Shown piece by piece: positions 37,390 through 46,693 of a stretch of 64,000 nt of DNA. A model generated the notes under the pieces. That model saw nothing but the letters and a program-made list of their open reading frames with translations, searched no databases and was not told the DNA's origin. A program made the position numbers and the translations under genes. The stretch's first letter is position 1; each line of letters begins with the position of its first letter. Origin of the DNA: Oscillospiraceae bacterium Zagget6 (GTDB lineage: Bacteria > Bacillota > Clostridia > Oscillospirales > Oscillospiraceae); assembly GCA_001941075.1 (NCBI GenBank), contig MSHH01000075.1, positions 24,158 to 88,157 of the forward strand, in the 5' to 3' direction.

Positions 37390-37470
37390 TACGACACTTG
37401 TCTGATTTTGTCCCTTGATGAACTTCTCACAGGAGGGTATAATATAAATCGTGCGATATGTGTCGCACGA
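37390..37470 (+). promoter_or_regulatory. Operator-flanked promoter P6 (glycosyltransferase operon)
   Basis: TACGACACTTGTCTGA, TTGATG (37415)-17-TATAAT (37438), GTGCGATATGTGTCGCAC. Confidence 0.72.
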
Positions 37471-37527
37471 TTTATTGCTCCAGTCAGAGAGATATACTTG
37501 GATGGAGCGGGCAGAGGGAAAACAGCC

Positions 37528-38397
37528 ATGAGGGAACACGACAACCAATCGGAAAGCGGCGTCAACGTCCTGTACTGCGGGGACAGAAACATCGAGGACG
37601 GCCTGATTCTGTCCGCCCTGTCGCTGCTCAGACACACGGCGGAGCCACTGCATATCTTTGTAATGACGATGAATCTGACCTTGGGGGAGCGTCAGATTTT
37701 ACCCGTTTCCCAAGGAACTGTCCAATATCTGGACGGCTATGTCAAACAGAAAAATAAGGATAACTCCGTCACACGCATTGACGCAACCAGTCTGTTCCAG
37801 GCGGAGCCGCCCACGGCCAACCTGGGCACCCGCTTCACCCCCTGCTGTATGCTGCGGCTGTATGCCGACCAGGTGCCGGAGCTGCCGGAGCGCATCCTGT
37901 ATTTGGACAACGACGTGTTGTGCCGAGGGGATTACAGCGCGTTCTATCACCAGGACATGGAGGGGTGTGAGCTGGCGGGTGTGCTGGACTACTACGGCAA
38001 GTGGTTCTTCCGGCAGAAGCTGCTCCACATGGATTACCTCAACTCCGGTGTGTTGCTGCTGAACCTGAGACAGATCCGGGAGACCAGCCTGTTCGCCAGA
38101 TGCCGGGCCATGTGTCGTGACAAGCAGATGTTCATGCCGGATCAGTCCGCCATCAACAAGCTGGCCCAGTCCAAAAAGCGCTGGGGACGGGCCTACAACG
38201 AGCAGCGCAAGCTGCATCAAAACACCGTATTTCAACATTTCACCACCAGCTTCCGCTTTTTCCCCTGGGTACACACCCTGACGGTAAAGCCCTGGCAGAT
38301 CGAACAGGTACACCAAAAGCTGAAGCTGCATGAATATGATGACATTTTTCAGGAGTATACTGATGTCACCACCGCCATGAAAGGATACTTGCTATGA
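37528..38397 (+). CDS. Glycosyltransferase family 8 protein
   Basis: ERILYLDNDVLCRGDYSAFY, YLNSGVLLLNLRQIRE; ORF 5' extension overlaps promoter P6 so later Met chosen. Confidence 0.88.
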   Translation: MREHDNQSESGVNVLYCGDRNIEDGLILSALSLLRHTAEPLHIFVMTMNLTLGERQILPVSQGTVQYLDGYVKQKNKDNSVTRIDATSLFQAEPPTANLGTRFTPCCMLRLYADQVPELPERILYLDNDVLCRGDYSAFYHQDMEGCELAGVLDYYGKWFFRQKLLHMDYLNSGVLLLNLRQIRETSLFARCRAMCRDKQMFMPDQSAINKLAQSKKRWGRAYNEQRKLHQNTVFQHFTTSFRFFPWVHTLTVKPWQIEQVHQKLKLHEYDDIFQEYTDVTTAMKGYLL

Positions 38398-39398
38398 AGC
38401 AGGATGAAATTCCAATCTTTTTCACCGTAGACGAGAGCTATGCCCCCTATCTGGACTGTGCAATTCGCTCCATGCAGGAAAATGCGTCCAAATCCCACAC
38501 GTATCAAATCATCGTCCTTCATGAGGACTTGACCGAGGAGAGCCAGGAAAAGCTCTCAGCCACTGTAAAGCCTCCCTTCCAGATACGCTTTCTTGAGATG
38601 GAGGGAGCGAAGCGGAAGTACCGCTTGACGGTAAAAGACAAACTGGCAGGCATCACAGACCGAGCCGAGAATAGATTGCGGTGCGATTACTTTACGCTAA
38701 CAATCTATTTTCGGCTCTTTATTGCCGATTTGTTTCCCGAATACGACAAGGGGATTTATCTGGACAGCGATATTGTGGTGCCGGGCGACATCTCCCAGCT
38801 GTTCCAGACCGAGCTGGGAGACAACATCATCGCCGCCTGCGCTGACCGCTCCATCACTCCAGTGCCTGAATTGGTGGAGTATGTGGAGCAGGCCGTGGGC
38901 GTTCCCATCGACCGGTATATCAACTCCGGCATCCTGGTGATGAACCTGAAAAAAATGCGGGAGGTGGGCTTCTCCGGGCATTTCCTCCACCTGCTCCAAA
39001 CCTATCACTTTGACTGCCTCGCCCCGGATCAGGACTACTTCAACGCCATGTGCAATGGGAAAATCGTCTACCTGGACGAGAGCTGGGACGCCATGCCGCC
39101 GGAGGGCGGCGGCGGAACGGGTACGACATTGGAGCATCCCAACCTGATCCACTACAACCTGTTCCAAAAGCCCTGGTGCTATGACAATATCCCGTATGCG
39201 GACTACTTCTGGCGCTATGCGGAGGGTTCCCCCTTCTATGGGGACATCGTGCGGCACAAGGAGACTTATTCTGAGGAGCAGAAGCTGTCTGACCGCACCT
39301 GCCTGAGCAACATGGTGCGCAAGGGGCCAGAGGTGTGCAAACAACCCATCACTTTCCGTAAAATGAACGAAAAAGGAGAGAGGATTCGTGTATGTTAA
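38394..39398 (+). CDS. Glycosyltransferase family 8 protein
   Basis: KGIYLDSDIVVPGDISQLF, YINSGILVMNLKKMRE, APDQDYFNAMCNGKI. Confidence 0.92.
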   Translation: MKQDEIPIFFTVDESYAPYLDCAIRSMQENASKSHTYQIIVLHEDLTEESQEKLSATVKPPFQIRFLEMEGAKRKYRLTVKDKLAGITDRAENRLRCDYFTLTIYFRLFIADLFPEYDKGIYLDSDIVVPGDISQLFQTELGDNIIAACADRSITPVPELVEYVEQAVGVPIDRYINSGILVMNLKKMREVGFSGHFLHLLQTYHFDCLAPDQDYFNAMCNGKIVYLDESWDAMPPEGGGGTGTTLEHPNLIHYNLFQKPWCYDNIPYADYFWRYAEGSPFYGDIVRHKETYSEEQKLSDRTCLSNMVRKGPEVCKQPITFRKMNEKGERIRVC

Positions 39399-40264
39399 TC
39401 GGAGGCAACAAAGAGCAGGTAGTGGCCAATATGCGTACCGCCACAGAGCGCGGTGACCTGAACTGCAAAGTAGAGGTGGATGACCCTGATTTGTCCAAAG
39501 AGGAGCAGGACGCCATCACCCAGCATTTTCTGGACAACTACAAGACCTTTGGCTATCGGTTTTGCAACGTCTGCGCCAGAGCGCTGACGGACACCGCCAC
39601 CAGATACCTGAACCGAAGCACCAAAATCGAAGGGCTGGAAAATCTGGCCGGGGTTCACGGCGGTGTCATCGTGACCAGCAACCACTTTAGTCCGCTGGAC
39701 AACACAGCGGTACGCAGCGCCATCAACAAGGCGGGCTGGCGGCGGCTTTTCATGGTCAGCCAGGAGACGAACCTGGCCATGAAGGGGTGGATCGGCTTTT
39801 TGATGAACCACGAGGACATCATCCCTTTGGCCAACAACACCACCTATCTCCGCAAGCACTTTGGCCCCATGCTCCACGAGCGGCTGGCACAGGGCCACGC
39901 TGTACTGATTTATCCAGAGCAGGAGATGTGGTTTCACTATCGGAAGCCCCGGCCACCCAAGCGGGGCGCCTACTACTACGCCGCTGTCAACCGTGTTCCG
40001 GTGGTCTCCTGTTTTGTGGAGATCCGGGACCTGCCAGGGCAGGAGAACGACCAGTTCCACAAGACCCGGTATGTCATGCACGTCCTCCCTCCCATCTACC
40101 CCGACCCAGCCAAAAGTGACCGGGAAAACAGCGAGGAAATGATGGCGCAGGACTACCGCCAGAAGGTGGCCGCCTATGAACAGGCCTACGGAAAAAAACT
40201 GACCTATGACTTTGACGAGAGCGATATTGCCGGTTGGATTCCACGGACAGCAGAGGGCGAATAG
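39392..40264 (+). CDS. 1-acyl-sn-glycerol-3-phosphate acyltransferase-like (PlsC)
   Basis: VIVTSNHFSPLDNTAVR, VLIYPEQEMW. Confidence 0.88.
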   Translation: MLIGGNKEQVVANMRTATERGDLNCKVEVDDPDLSKEEQDAITQHFLDNYKTFGYRFCNVCARALTDTATRYLNRSTKIEGLENLAGVHGGVIVTSNHFSPLDNTAVRSAINKAGWRRLFMVSQETNLAMKGWIGFLMNHEDIIPLANNTTYLRKHFGPMLHERLAQGHAVLIYPEQEMWFHYRKPRPPKRGAYYYAAVNRVPVVSCFVEIRDLPGQENDQFHKTRYVMHVLPPIYPDPAKSDRENSEEMMAQDYRQKVAAYEQAYGKKLTYDFDESDIAGWIPRTAEGE

Positions 40265-40288
40265 CCCGCACAGAAAGGAAGGATCGTT

Positions 40289-43200
40289 GTGGAAGAGACA
40301 GCCAAAACCCTTCGCCTTGGTATCGACGTGGGTTCCACAACCGTCAAAGTGGTCATCACTGACCCGGAAACCGGGAAAATGCTCCACGCACGCTACGTGC
40401 GGCACAACGCCAGGCAGCAGGAGACAGTGGAAAGCCTGCTTCGGGAGGCGGCGGAACAATTCCCCGCGGCGCAGTTCCAAGCGGCGGTCTGCGGCTCCGG
40501 CGGCAGACCCATTGTACAAAAGCTGAGCGTTCCTTACATACAGGAGGTAGTGGCCAATTCCGCCGCTGTCCGGGCGCTGTACCCCAATGTGAGAACCGCG
40601 GTGGAGCTGGGCGGACAGGACGCAAAGGTCGTGTTCTTCTACTACGACGAACAAAAGGGGCAGCTCCAAACCTCGGATATGCGGATGAACGGTAGCTGCG
40701 CCGGGGGCACCGGCGCGTTCATTGACGAGGTGGCGGCGCTGCTGAACGTGGAGCCGGAGCAGTTTGAAGCCCTGGCGGAGCAGGGCCGCACCGTTTACGA
40801 CATCTCTGGCAGGTGCGGTGTGTTCGCCAAGACGGACATCCAGCCGCTGCTCCTCTCTGGAGCCAGGAAGGAGGACATCGCCCTGTCCACCTTCCACGCC
40901 ATTGTGAAGCAGACCATCGGCGGACTTGCCCAGGGGCTGGAGCTGACAGCCCCTATCATTTTTGAAGGCGGCCCGCTGACCTTTCACCCCACTTTGGTAC
41001 GGGTGTTCGCGGAGCGGCTGCACTTGACGGAAAACGACATTGTCCGCCCGGAGCACCCGGAAACCATCGTGGCCTATGGCACAGCTATCGCCATCGACCA
41101 GCTTTTCCCCGACGAGGGGGACACCGCCACTCTGGAGGAGCTGTTGAAACGACTGGCGCAGTCAGAGGAAACTTCCAGCGCAGACGAGGACATGCAGAGG
41201 CCCTTCTTCCCTTCCTTGGAGGCACAGCAGACCTTTCGGGCGCGGCATGACCGGGAGCTGAAAGACCTCTGTCCACCGATGCCGGTGAACGGGGAGCTGT
41301 GGGTCTGGCTGGGCATCGACTCCGGCAGTACCACCTCCAAGTTTGTCCTGCTGGACGAGGAGGAGCGGGTCATTGACCGGTTCTATGCAAACAACAAAGG
41401 GGAGCCTTTGCTGGTGGTGCGGGACGGCCTGAACGCTCTCAAGCGGAAGTATGACGCGCAGGGAATCAAGCTCACCGTTCTGGGCCTTGGCACCACCGGC
41501 TACGGCGAGCAGCTGTTGGCCCGGGCATTTGGCGCGGACTACCACACCGTAGAGACCGTGGCCCACGCCATGGGCTGCACCCAGTACTACCCAGAGGCCA
41601 CCTTCCTGCTGGACATCGGCGGTCAGGACATGAAAGCCATCTGGCTGGAGGACGGCATCATCACCAACATCATGCTGAACGAAGCCTGTTCCTCCGGGTG
41701 CGGCTCCTTCCTGGAAAATTTCGCGGTGAATCTGAATATCCCCGTGGAGGAGATCGCAGAGGCGGCGTTCCGCTCGAAGGCCCCGGCCCATCTGGGCAGC
41801 CGCTGCACCGTGTTTATGAACAGCACCATCATCAACGAGCAGCGGCGGGGCAAAGGCCCGGACGACATTATGGCGGGGCTGTGCCGTTCCATCATTGAGA
41901 ACGTGTTCACCAAAGTGGTGCGCATCTCCAACACCGCCCAGTTGGGGGACTGCATCGTGGTGCAGGGCGGTACCTTCCGCAACCGGGCGGTGCTGCGGGC
42001 GCTGGAGGAATATCTGGGCGCACAGGTGAAGCTGGCCCCCTACCCCGGCGAAATGGGGGCCGTCGGCGCGGCTCTGGCAGTGAAGCGGCAGGTGGCGGAA
42101 TCTGGCTATGGTCACGGCAGCACGTCCTCCTTCATCGGCTTTGACGCGGTGGAGCACTTTACCTATGAGACGCAGACCGGCGTTCCCTGTCTGGGCTGCG
42201 GCAACCGGTGCAGCCGCACCATCGTTCGCTTCTCCACAGGAAAACAATGGATCTCCGGCAACCGGTGCGAGAAGGGTGCGGCGGAGGCGCAGGATGGCTC
42301 CACGCCGGAGAAACCGGCAAAGGAAAAGCCGGCAGACCTGTTTGCGGAGCGGGAAAGACTGCTCTTTCAGGACTACCCTTATCAGCAGGCCGCCCCGGAC
42401 AAGGGCGAGGTCGTCGGCCTGCCCAGGGTGCTGGAGTTCTGGGACAGTATGCCCTTCTGGAGCACCTTCTTCCGGGCGCTGGGCTATCAGGTGAAATTCT
42501 CCCATAAAAGCTCCCGCAAACTGTATGAGCAGGGACTGCAATATGTGGCCTCCGACACGGTCTGTTTCCCGGCAAAACTGGTACACGGCCACATTATGGA
42601 CTTGGCGCAAGCGGGGGTTGACCGCATCTTTTTCCCTTATGTAATGCACATGCCCCCGGAGGGGGTGGACAAGCTCAGCCCCTATGTCTGCTCCATCCTC
42701 CAGGGCTATCCCATGGTGGTACGGAACTCCCAAGACCCGGCGCGGGGCGGGAAGGTCGTCTTTGACACCCCCGTCTTTCACTGGTTCGCGGAGAAAGACC
42801 GGAAGAAGCAGATTTGCCGCTATGCGATGGAGACGTTGGGCGCTGCCAGAGGGGAGGTGGAGTCCGCTTTCCGGGACGGCGAACAGGCGCTGCTCACCTT
42901 CCGAAATACGCTAACCGAACGAGGCGAGGAAGTGCTGCGCCAGGTGCATGAAAACGGCTCCTACGCGGTGGTGCTGGCAGGCCGCCCCTACCACACCGAC
43001 CCCTTCATCTGCCACGACATCTTTAAGCGGTTCGAGGAGCGGGGCGTGCCGGTGCTGACCGTGGACAGCCTGCCCCATCTCAGTGAGCAGGATTTGAAAA
43101 ACACCACCATCGAAATCACCAACAACTTCCACACCCGGATGTTGGAAGGCGCGATGGTGGCGGCGAAGGACCCGGCGCTGGAGTATGTGCAAATCGTCAG

Positions 43201-44659
43201 CTTCGGCTGCGGCCACGATGCCATTTTGTCCGATGAAATCAGCCGCATCCTCACCGAGAGCGGCAAAAAGTCCCCCCTCATCCTCAAGGTGGACGAGAGC
43301 GACGCCACCGGCTCCCTGGGCATCCGCATCCAGTCCTTCCTGGAGACCATTGAAATCAAGCGGCGGGACGCCCGGCTGCGGGAGAAGATGCTGCACTGGT
43401 ACAGGGAGTTACCCGAACCCAGCCCGACCAAATTCTACAAGCAGGACAAGAAAACCCGCACGATTCTGGTTCCCAACATTTCAAAAGAGGTGTCCGTCCT
43501 GCTCTCCGCCATCATGGAGAAGGAAAATTATAAGGTTCAGACGCTGCCCATCGGCGGACGGGAGCAAATCGCGCTGGGAAAGAAGTATGTCCACAACGAC
43601 ATCTGTTTCCCCTGCCAGATGGTGATTGGTGAACTTATCAGCGCCTTACAGGAGGGACACTATCGACAGGACGAGGTGGCCGTAGCGATGGTGAAGTTCC
43701 AGTGCGATTGCCGGATGTCCCACTATGCGGGGCTGCTGCGCAAGGGCCTGGACAGAGCCGGGTTCACAGAGGTCCCCATCGTCACCACGGACATGGGCGA
43801 CACAAAGGAGATGCACCCCGGTGTAGCCGTCCTTGGGGTCAGCGCGGTCTGGGAGGCGGTTTGGACGTTTATGATGCTGGACATCCTCACCGACCTGTGC
43901 CGGAAGATCCGTCCCTATGAGCTGCACCCCGGCGAGACGGATCAGGTCTATCAGGACTGCGTTGCACAGATTGCAGAAGGCATCCGTGGCGGCGTGGGCA
44001 GCGCCAGGCGTGCCTTTGCCCGCTGCATTGACCAAATGGGGAAGATTCCCTATGACCGGAGCCACCTGAAGCCAAAGGTGTTCGTCACCGGCGAGCTGCT
44101 GGTGACCTACCATCCCGGCTCCAACTTCAACATTGAGCGGTACTTAGAGGCCAACGGCATGGAGACGGCTTTTCCCAGGATCACCGACCAGCTGCGGAAG
44201 GATTTCCGGGCGACGGAGTGTGAGATCAAGGACTATCACGCCAACATCCCGCCCTATCCCCAGCTGGTGGAGGGACTGTTTGACTATGTGCAAAGACAGC
44301 TGGAGAAGGTCGCCATCCGGCACCCCCTTTATGAATACGCCAAAAAGCCGAAGGAGCTGTACCAGGAGGTCAGCGACATCATCCCGGAGACGCTGAGCTG
44401 CGGCGAGGGCTGGCTGATGGCGGCGGAAATCGCCCACAACGCCAAAGAGGGCGTCAAATCCTTTCTCATTTTGCAGCCCTTCGGCTGTCTGCCCAACCAC
44501 GTCTGCGGCCGGGGCGTCATTAAGCGGCTCAAAGAGGAATATCCGGGCATCTCCATCCTGCCGCTGGATTTGGACCCAGACACCAGCTATGCCAACGTGG
44601 AGAACCGGCTGCAAATGCTCATCATGAATCATGGGGTAGAGCAGGCCACCGCCAGCTGA
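40289..44659 (+). CDS. Giant acyl-CoA dehydratase activase-related protein (BadF/HgdC x2, DUF2229, HgdB-like)
   Basis: 1456 aa; two ASKHA ATPase starts LGIDVGSTTVKVVITD and LGIDSGSTTSKFVLLD; GSCAGGTGAF; CSSGCGSFLENFA; GTG start. Confidence 0.9.
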   Translation: MEETAKTLRLGIDVGSTTVKVVITDPETGKMLHARYVRHNARQQETVESLLREAAEQFPAAQFQAAVCGSGGRPIVQKLSVPYIQEVVANSAAVRALYPNVRTAVELGGQDAKVVFFYYDEQKGQLQTSDMRMNGSCAGGTGAFIDEVAALLNVEPEQFEALAEQGRTVYDISGRCGVFAKTDIQPLLLSGARKEDIALSTFHAIVKQTIGGLAQGLELTAPIIFEGGPLTFHPTLVRVFAERLHLTENDIVRPEHPETIVAYGTAIAIDQLFPDEGDTATLEELLKRLAQSEETSSADEDMQRPFFPSLEAQQTFRARHDRELKDLCPPMPVNGELWVWLGIDSGSTTSKFVLLDEEERVIDRFYANNKGEPLLVVRDGLNALKRKYDAQGIKLTVLGLGTTGYGEQLLARAFGADYHTVETVAHAMGCTQYYPEATFLLDIGGQDMKAIWLEDGIITNIMLNEACSSGCGSFLENFAVNLNIPVEEIAEAAFRSKAPAHLGSRCTVFMNSTIINEQRRGKGPDDIMAGLCRSIIENVFTKVVRISNTAQLGDCIVVQGGTFRNRAVLRALEEYLGAQVKLAPYPGEMGAVGAALAVKRQVAESGYGHGSTSSFIGFDAVEHFTYETQTGVPCLGCGNRCSRTIVRFSTGKQWISGNRCEKGAAEAQDGSTPEKPAKEKPADLFAERERLLFQDYPYQQAAPDKGEVVGLPRVLEFWDSMPFWSTFFRALGYQVKFSHKSSRKLYEQGLQYVASDTVCFPAKLVHGHIMDLAQAGVDRIFFPYVMHMPPEGVDKLSPYVCSILQGYPMVVRNSQDPARGGKVVFDTPVFHWFAEKDRKKQICRYAMETLGAARGEVESAFRDGEQALLTFRNTLTERGEEVLRQVHENGSYAVVLAGRPYHTDPFICHDIFKRFEERGVPVLTVDSLPHLSEQDLKNTTIEITNNFHTRMLEGAMVAAKDPALEYVQIVSFGCGHDAILSDEISRILTESGKKSPLILKVDESDATGSLGIRIQSFLETIEIKRRDARLREKMLHWYRELPEPSPTKFYKQDKKTRTILVPNISKEVSVLLSAIMEKENYKVQTLPIGGREQIALGKKYVHNDICFPCQMVIGELISALQEGHYRQDEVAVAMVKFQCDCRMSHYAGLLRKGLDRAGFTEVPIVTTDMGDTKEMHPGVAVLGVSAVWEAVWTFMMLDILTDLCRKIRPYELHPGETDQVYQDCVAQIAEGIRGGVGSARRAFARCIDQMGKIPYDRSHLKPKVFVTGELLVTYHPGSNFNIERYLEANGMETAFPRITDQLRKDFRATECEIKDYHANIPPYPQLVEGLFDYVQRQLEKVAIRHPLYEYAKKPKELYQEVSDIIPETLSCGEGWLMAAEIAHNAKEGVKSFLILQPFGCLPNHVCGRGVIKRLKEEYPGISILPLDLDPDTSYANVENRLQMLIMNHGVEQATAS

Positions 44660-44695
44660 GGAGGGTCTCCCCTTCCGCGTTCCATCCCCTCAGGC

Positions 44696-44748
44696 AAAAA
44701 CGAACGAGCGAGAACTTTCTACAGGGAAGTTCTCGCTCGTTTTTGACT
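44696..44748. terminator. Bidirectional terminator
   Basis: AAAAACGAACGAGCGAGAACTTtctacagggAAGTTCTCGCTCGTTTTT. Confidence 0.9.
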
Positions 44749-44751
44749 GTC

Positions 44752-45546
44752 CTATTTGTTCGGTGTCCCGTTTTCCTCCGCTGCCGGACGGTACTCCACA
44801 TACGCATAGGTGCTCTGCTCGCTCCGCTTCTGCATACAGGCATAGACCTGATCCCGCAGCGCTTCCTTTTGCGCCTGGGGTGTGAGGCTGGTATCCGCAT
44901 AAAACGGGCCGTCCAGATACACGGTAGTTCTCGGCTTTTTTGAAAACCTTCGGCGCTGGTAAGTGGTGGTCATGCAAAAGGCCGGGACCTCGTTTTTGAC
45001 TGCATAGTCGAAGGAGGTGGCAGGATACGGCCTGATTTGGGTGCAGTACGGCCAGACGTGCTGCTCCGGGTAAACGATGACGCAGTTGTTCTCCCGCAGT
45101 CGCTGGCGGACGGCGGCGAGGAATTTTTTCATCTGCTGGAAGTCCGATGGAATCGGCAGCGCGCCCATCCACGGCAACAGCGCGCCAATGACCGGAATCC
45201 CCAGGTTGGCGGGGCTTGCAATCGTGTAGCACCATTTAGGAGTACATACCAGGGCGGGGACAAACACGTCTCCGATGGGCTGGGTATGGTTCCCATAGAC
45301 CACTGCTCCGGTATTGCGATAGCCCTTCCAGTCAACAGTCCTGACGATTTTCAGGTGGAGGACGAGCTTCCCGTAGAGCAGAGCGAACAGATAGCCGACG
45401 GCATACAAAATTCGCCGGACGAATCTGGCTCCTTTGCTCTCCCGTATCCAAACGTAATCTTCGGGCAAAGTATACGCCTGATCGGAGCTTTCTACAAAGT
45501 CGTCATGAAGCGTTTTGTAATATCGAACGCGGTTTGTGTCAGTCAA
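44752..45546 (-). CDS. 1-acyl-sn-glycerol-3-phosphate acyltransferase-like (PlsC)
   Basis: GAVVYGNHTQPIGDVFVPAL, CVIVYPEQHVWPYC. Confidence 0.87.
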   Translation of the reverse strand: MTDTNRVRYYKTLHDDFVESSDQAYTLPEDYVWIRESKGARFVRRILYAVGYLFALLYGKLVLHLKIVRTVDWKGYRNTGAVVYGNHTQPIGDVFVPALVCTPKWCYTIASPANLGIPVIGALLPWMGALPIPSDFQQMKKFLAAVRQRLRENNCVIVYPEQHVWPYCTQIRPYPATSFDYAVKNEVPAFCMTTTYQRRRFSKKPRTTVYLDGPFYADTSLTPQAQKEALRDQVYACMQKRSEQSTYAYVEYRPAAEENGTPNK

Positions 45547-45685
45547 TCTTGACTCATCTCCAGGTTTCCAATCGCTTTGTTTTATGGAATCTCTTATATT
45601 TTACTCCACGCGCCTTAAAACAGCAACCCCGGCAATGGAGCAAAAATCAGATAGAAGCGGCCAGTCAACCAAATTTCTCACTGCC

Positions 45686-45725
45686 TGACAGCATCTGTGG
45701 TTCCAGATAGCTGTCAGCTTTTTGC
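45686..45725 (+). terminator. Terminator-like hairpin upstream of spoVT
   Basis: CTGACAGCATCTGtggttcCAGATAGCTGTCAGCTTTTT. Confidence 0.6.
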
Positions 45726-45834
45726 TCGGATTTCTGCGCGTCAGGGCATTATCGAAGCAAACTGGGCTGTTTCGTCATTTGCTGGGAAAATCTTCTCTTT
45801 TTGCCTTTTCATAATCTTCCCGGAAGCGCAAATA

Positions 45835-45904
45835 CTACCTCCGCGACATGATTCAGGCGGCGCGGCTGACCCGCTGCGCCGCAATGATCCCAATTTGGAG
45901 GTAG
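45835..45904 (+). promoter_or_regulatory. spoVT 5' UTR with anti-Shine-Dalgarno pairing
   Basis: CTACCTCC (45835-45842) is the exact reverse complement of the RBS GGAGGTAG (45897-45904); internal GCGGCGC/GCGCCGC stem. Confidence 0.55.
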
Positions 45905-45910
45905 AGAGAT

Positions 45911-46453
45911 ATGAAAGCGACAGGAATTGTACGGCGAATCGACGACTTAGGCCGCGTGGTTATTCCCAAAGAGATAAGGCGGACCATGCGTATCCGGGAG
46001 GGCGACCCGCTGGAAATCTATACAGACCGGGATGGAGAAGTGATTTTCAAAAAATACTCCCTTATGGGCAGCCTCAGCGACTTTGCCGGCCAGTTCTGCG
46101 AGACGCTCTACAAAACCACCGGCCACCCTGCGGTCATCACTGACCGGGACGCCGTGATTTCCGTCTCCGGCCTGCCCCGGCGGGAGCTGATGCAGGGACG
46201 CATCTCCCTCCCCCTGGAGAACATCATGGAGGGGCGGCAGGTCTACCAGTACCGCCCCGGAGAGGCCCGGCTACCCCTGACGGACAACTACCCGGAGGCT
46301 GCGGTGTTCACTGCCGCCCCCATCCTGAGCCAGGGGGATGTACTGGGCTGCGTGGTGTTTTCCGGGAAAGAAGCGGACAGCCCCATGGGGGAGACGGAAT
46401 ACAAACTGGCCCAGACCGTATCCGGCTTTCTGGGACGGCATATGGAAAATTAA
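45911..46453 (+). CDS. spoVT: Stage V sporulation protein T (AbrB-type regulator)
   Basis: MKATGIVRRIDDLGRVVIPKEIRRTMRIREGDPLEIYTDRDGEVIFKKYS plus GAF-like C-terminus. Confidence 0.95.
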   Translation: MKATGIVRRIDDLGRVVIPKEIRRTMRIREGDPLEIYTDRDGEVIFKKYSLMGSLSDFAGQFCETLYKTTGHPAVITDRDAVISVSGLPRRELMQGRISLPLENIMEGRQVYQYRPGEARLPLTDNYPEAAVFTAAPILSQGDVLGCVVFSGKEADSPMGETEYKLAQTVSGFLGRHMEN

Positions 46454-46489
46454 ACGCTGGTTATCCCGTTGAATCAACCTCTTGGGTGA

Positions 46490-46580
46490 GCCGTTCGTTC
46501 GTTGTTAGCCATTTCCATCAAACGGCACTTCTGAAGCTACGCTTCTCCCTGTAGTCAGGTACACTAAGCCAATCGTGAAG
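46490..46580. repeat. Degenerate repeat copy R4
   Basis: ATCAAACGGCACTTCTGAAGCTACGCTTCTCCCTGTAGTCAGGTAC matches R3 core GTCAAGCGGCACTTCCGAAGCTGCGCTTCTCCCTGTAGTCAGGCAC. Confidence 0.6.
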
Positions 46581-46693
46581 AGTTGCAAAGAAAAGCGGCC
46601 GCTGCCCTCTGCGGACAAAAAAGCCCCCGGCGCAGTCGCGTCGGGGAACTTTTCACAAGGCGATGGGATTGCCCTCAAATTTTTCTGTGTGAT

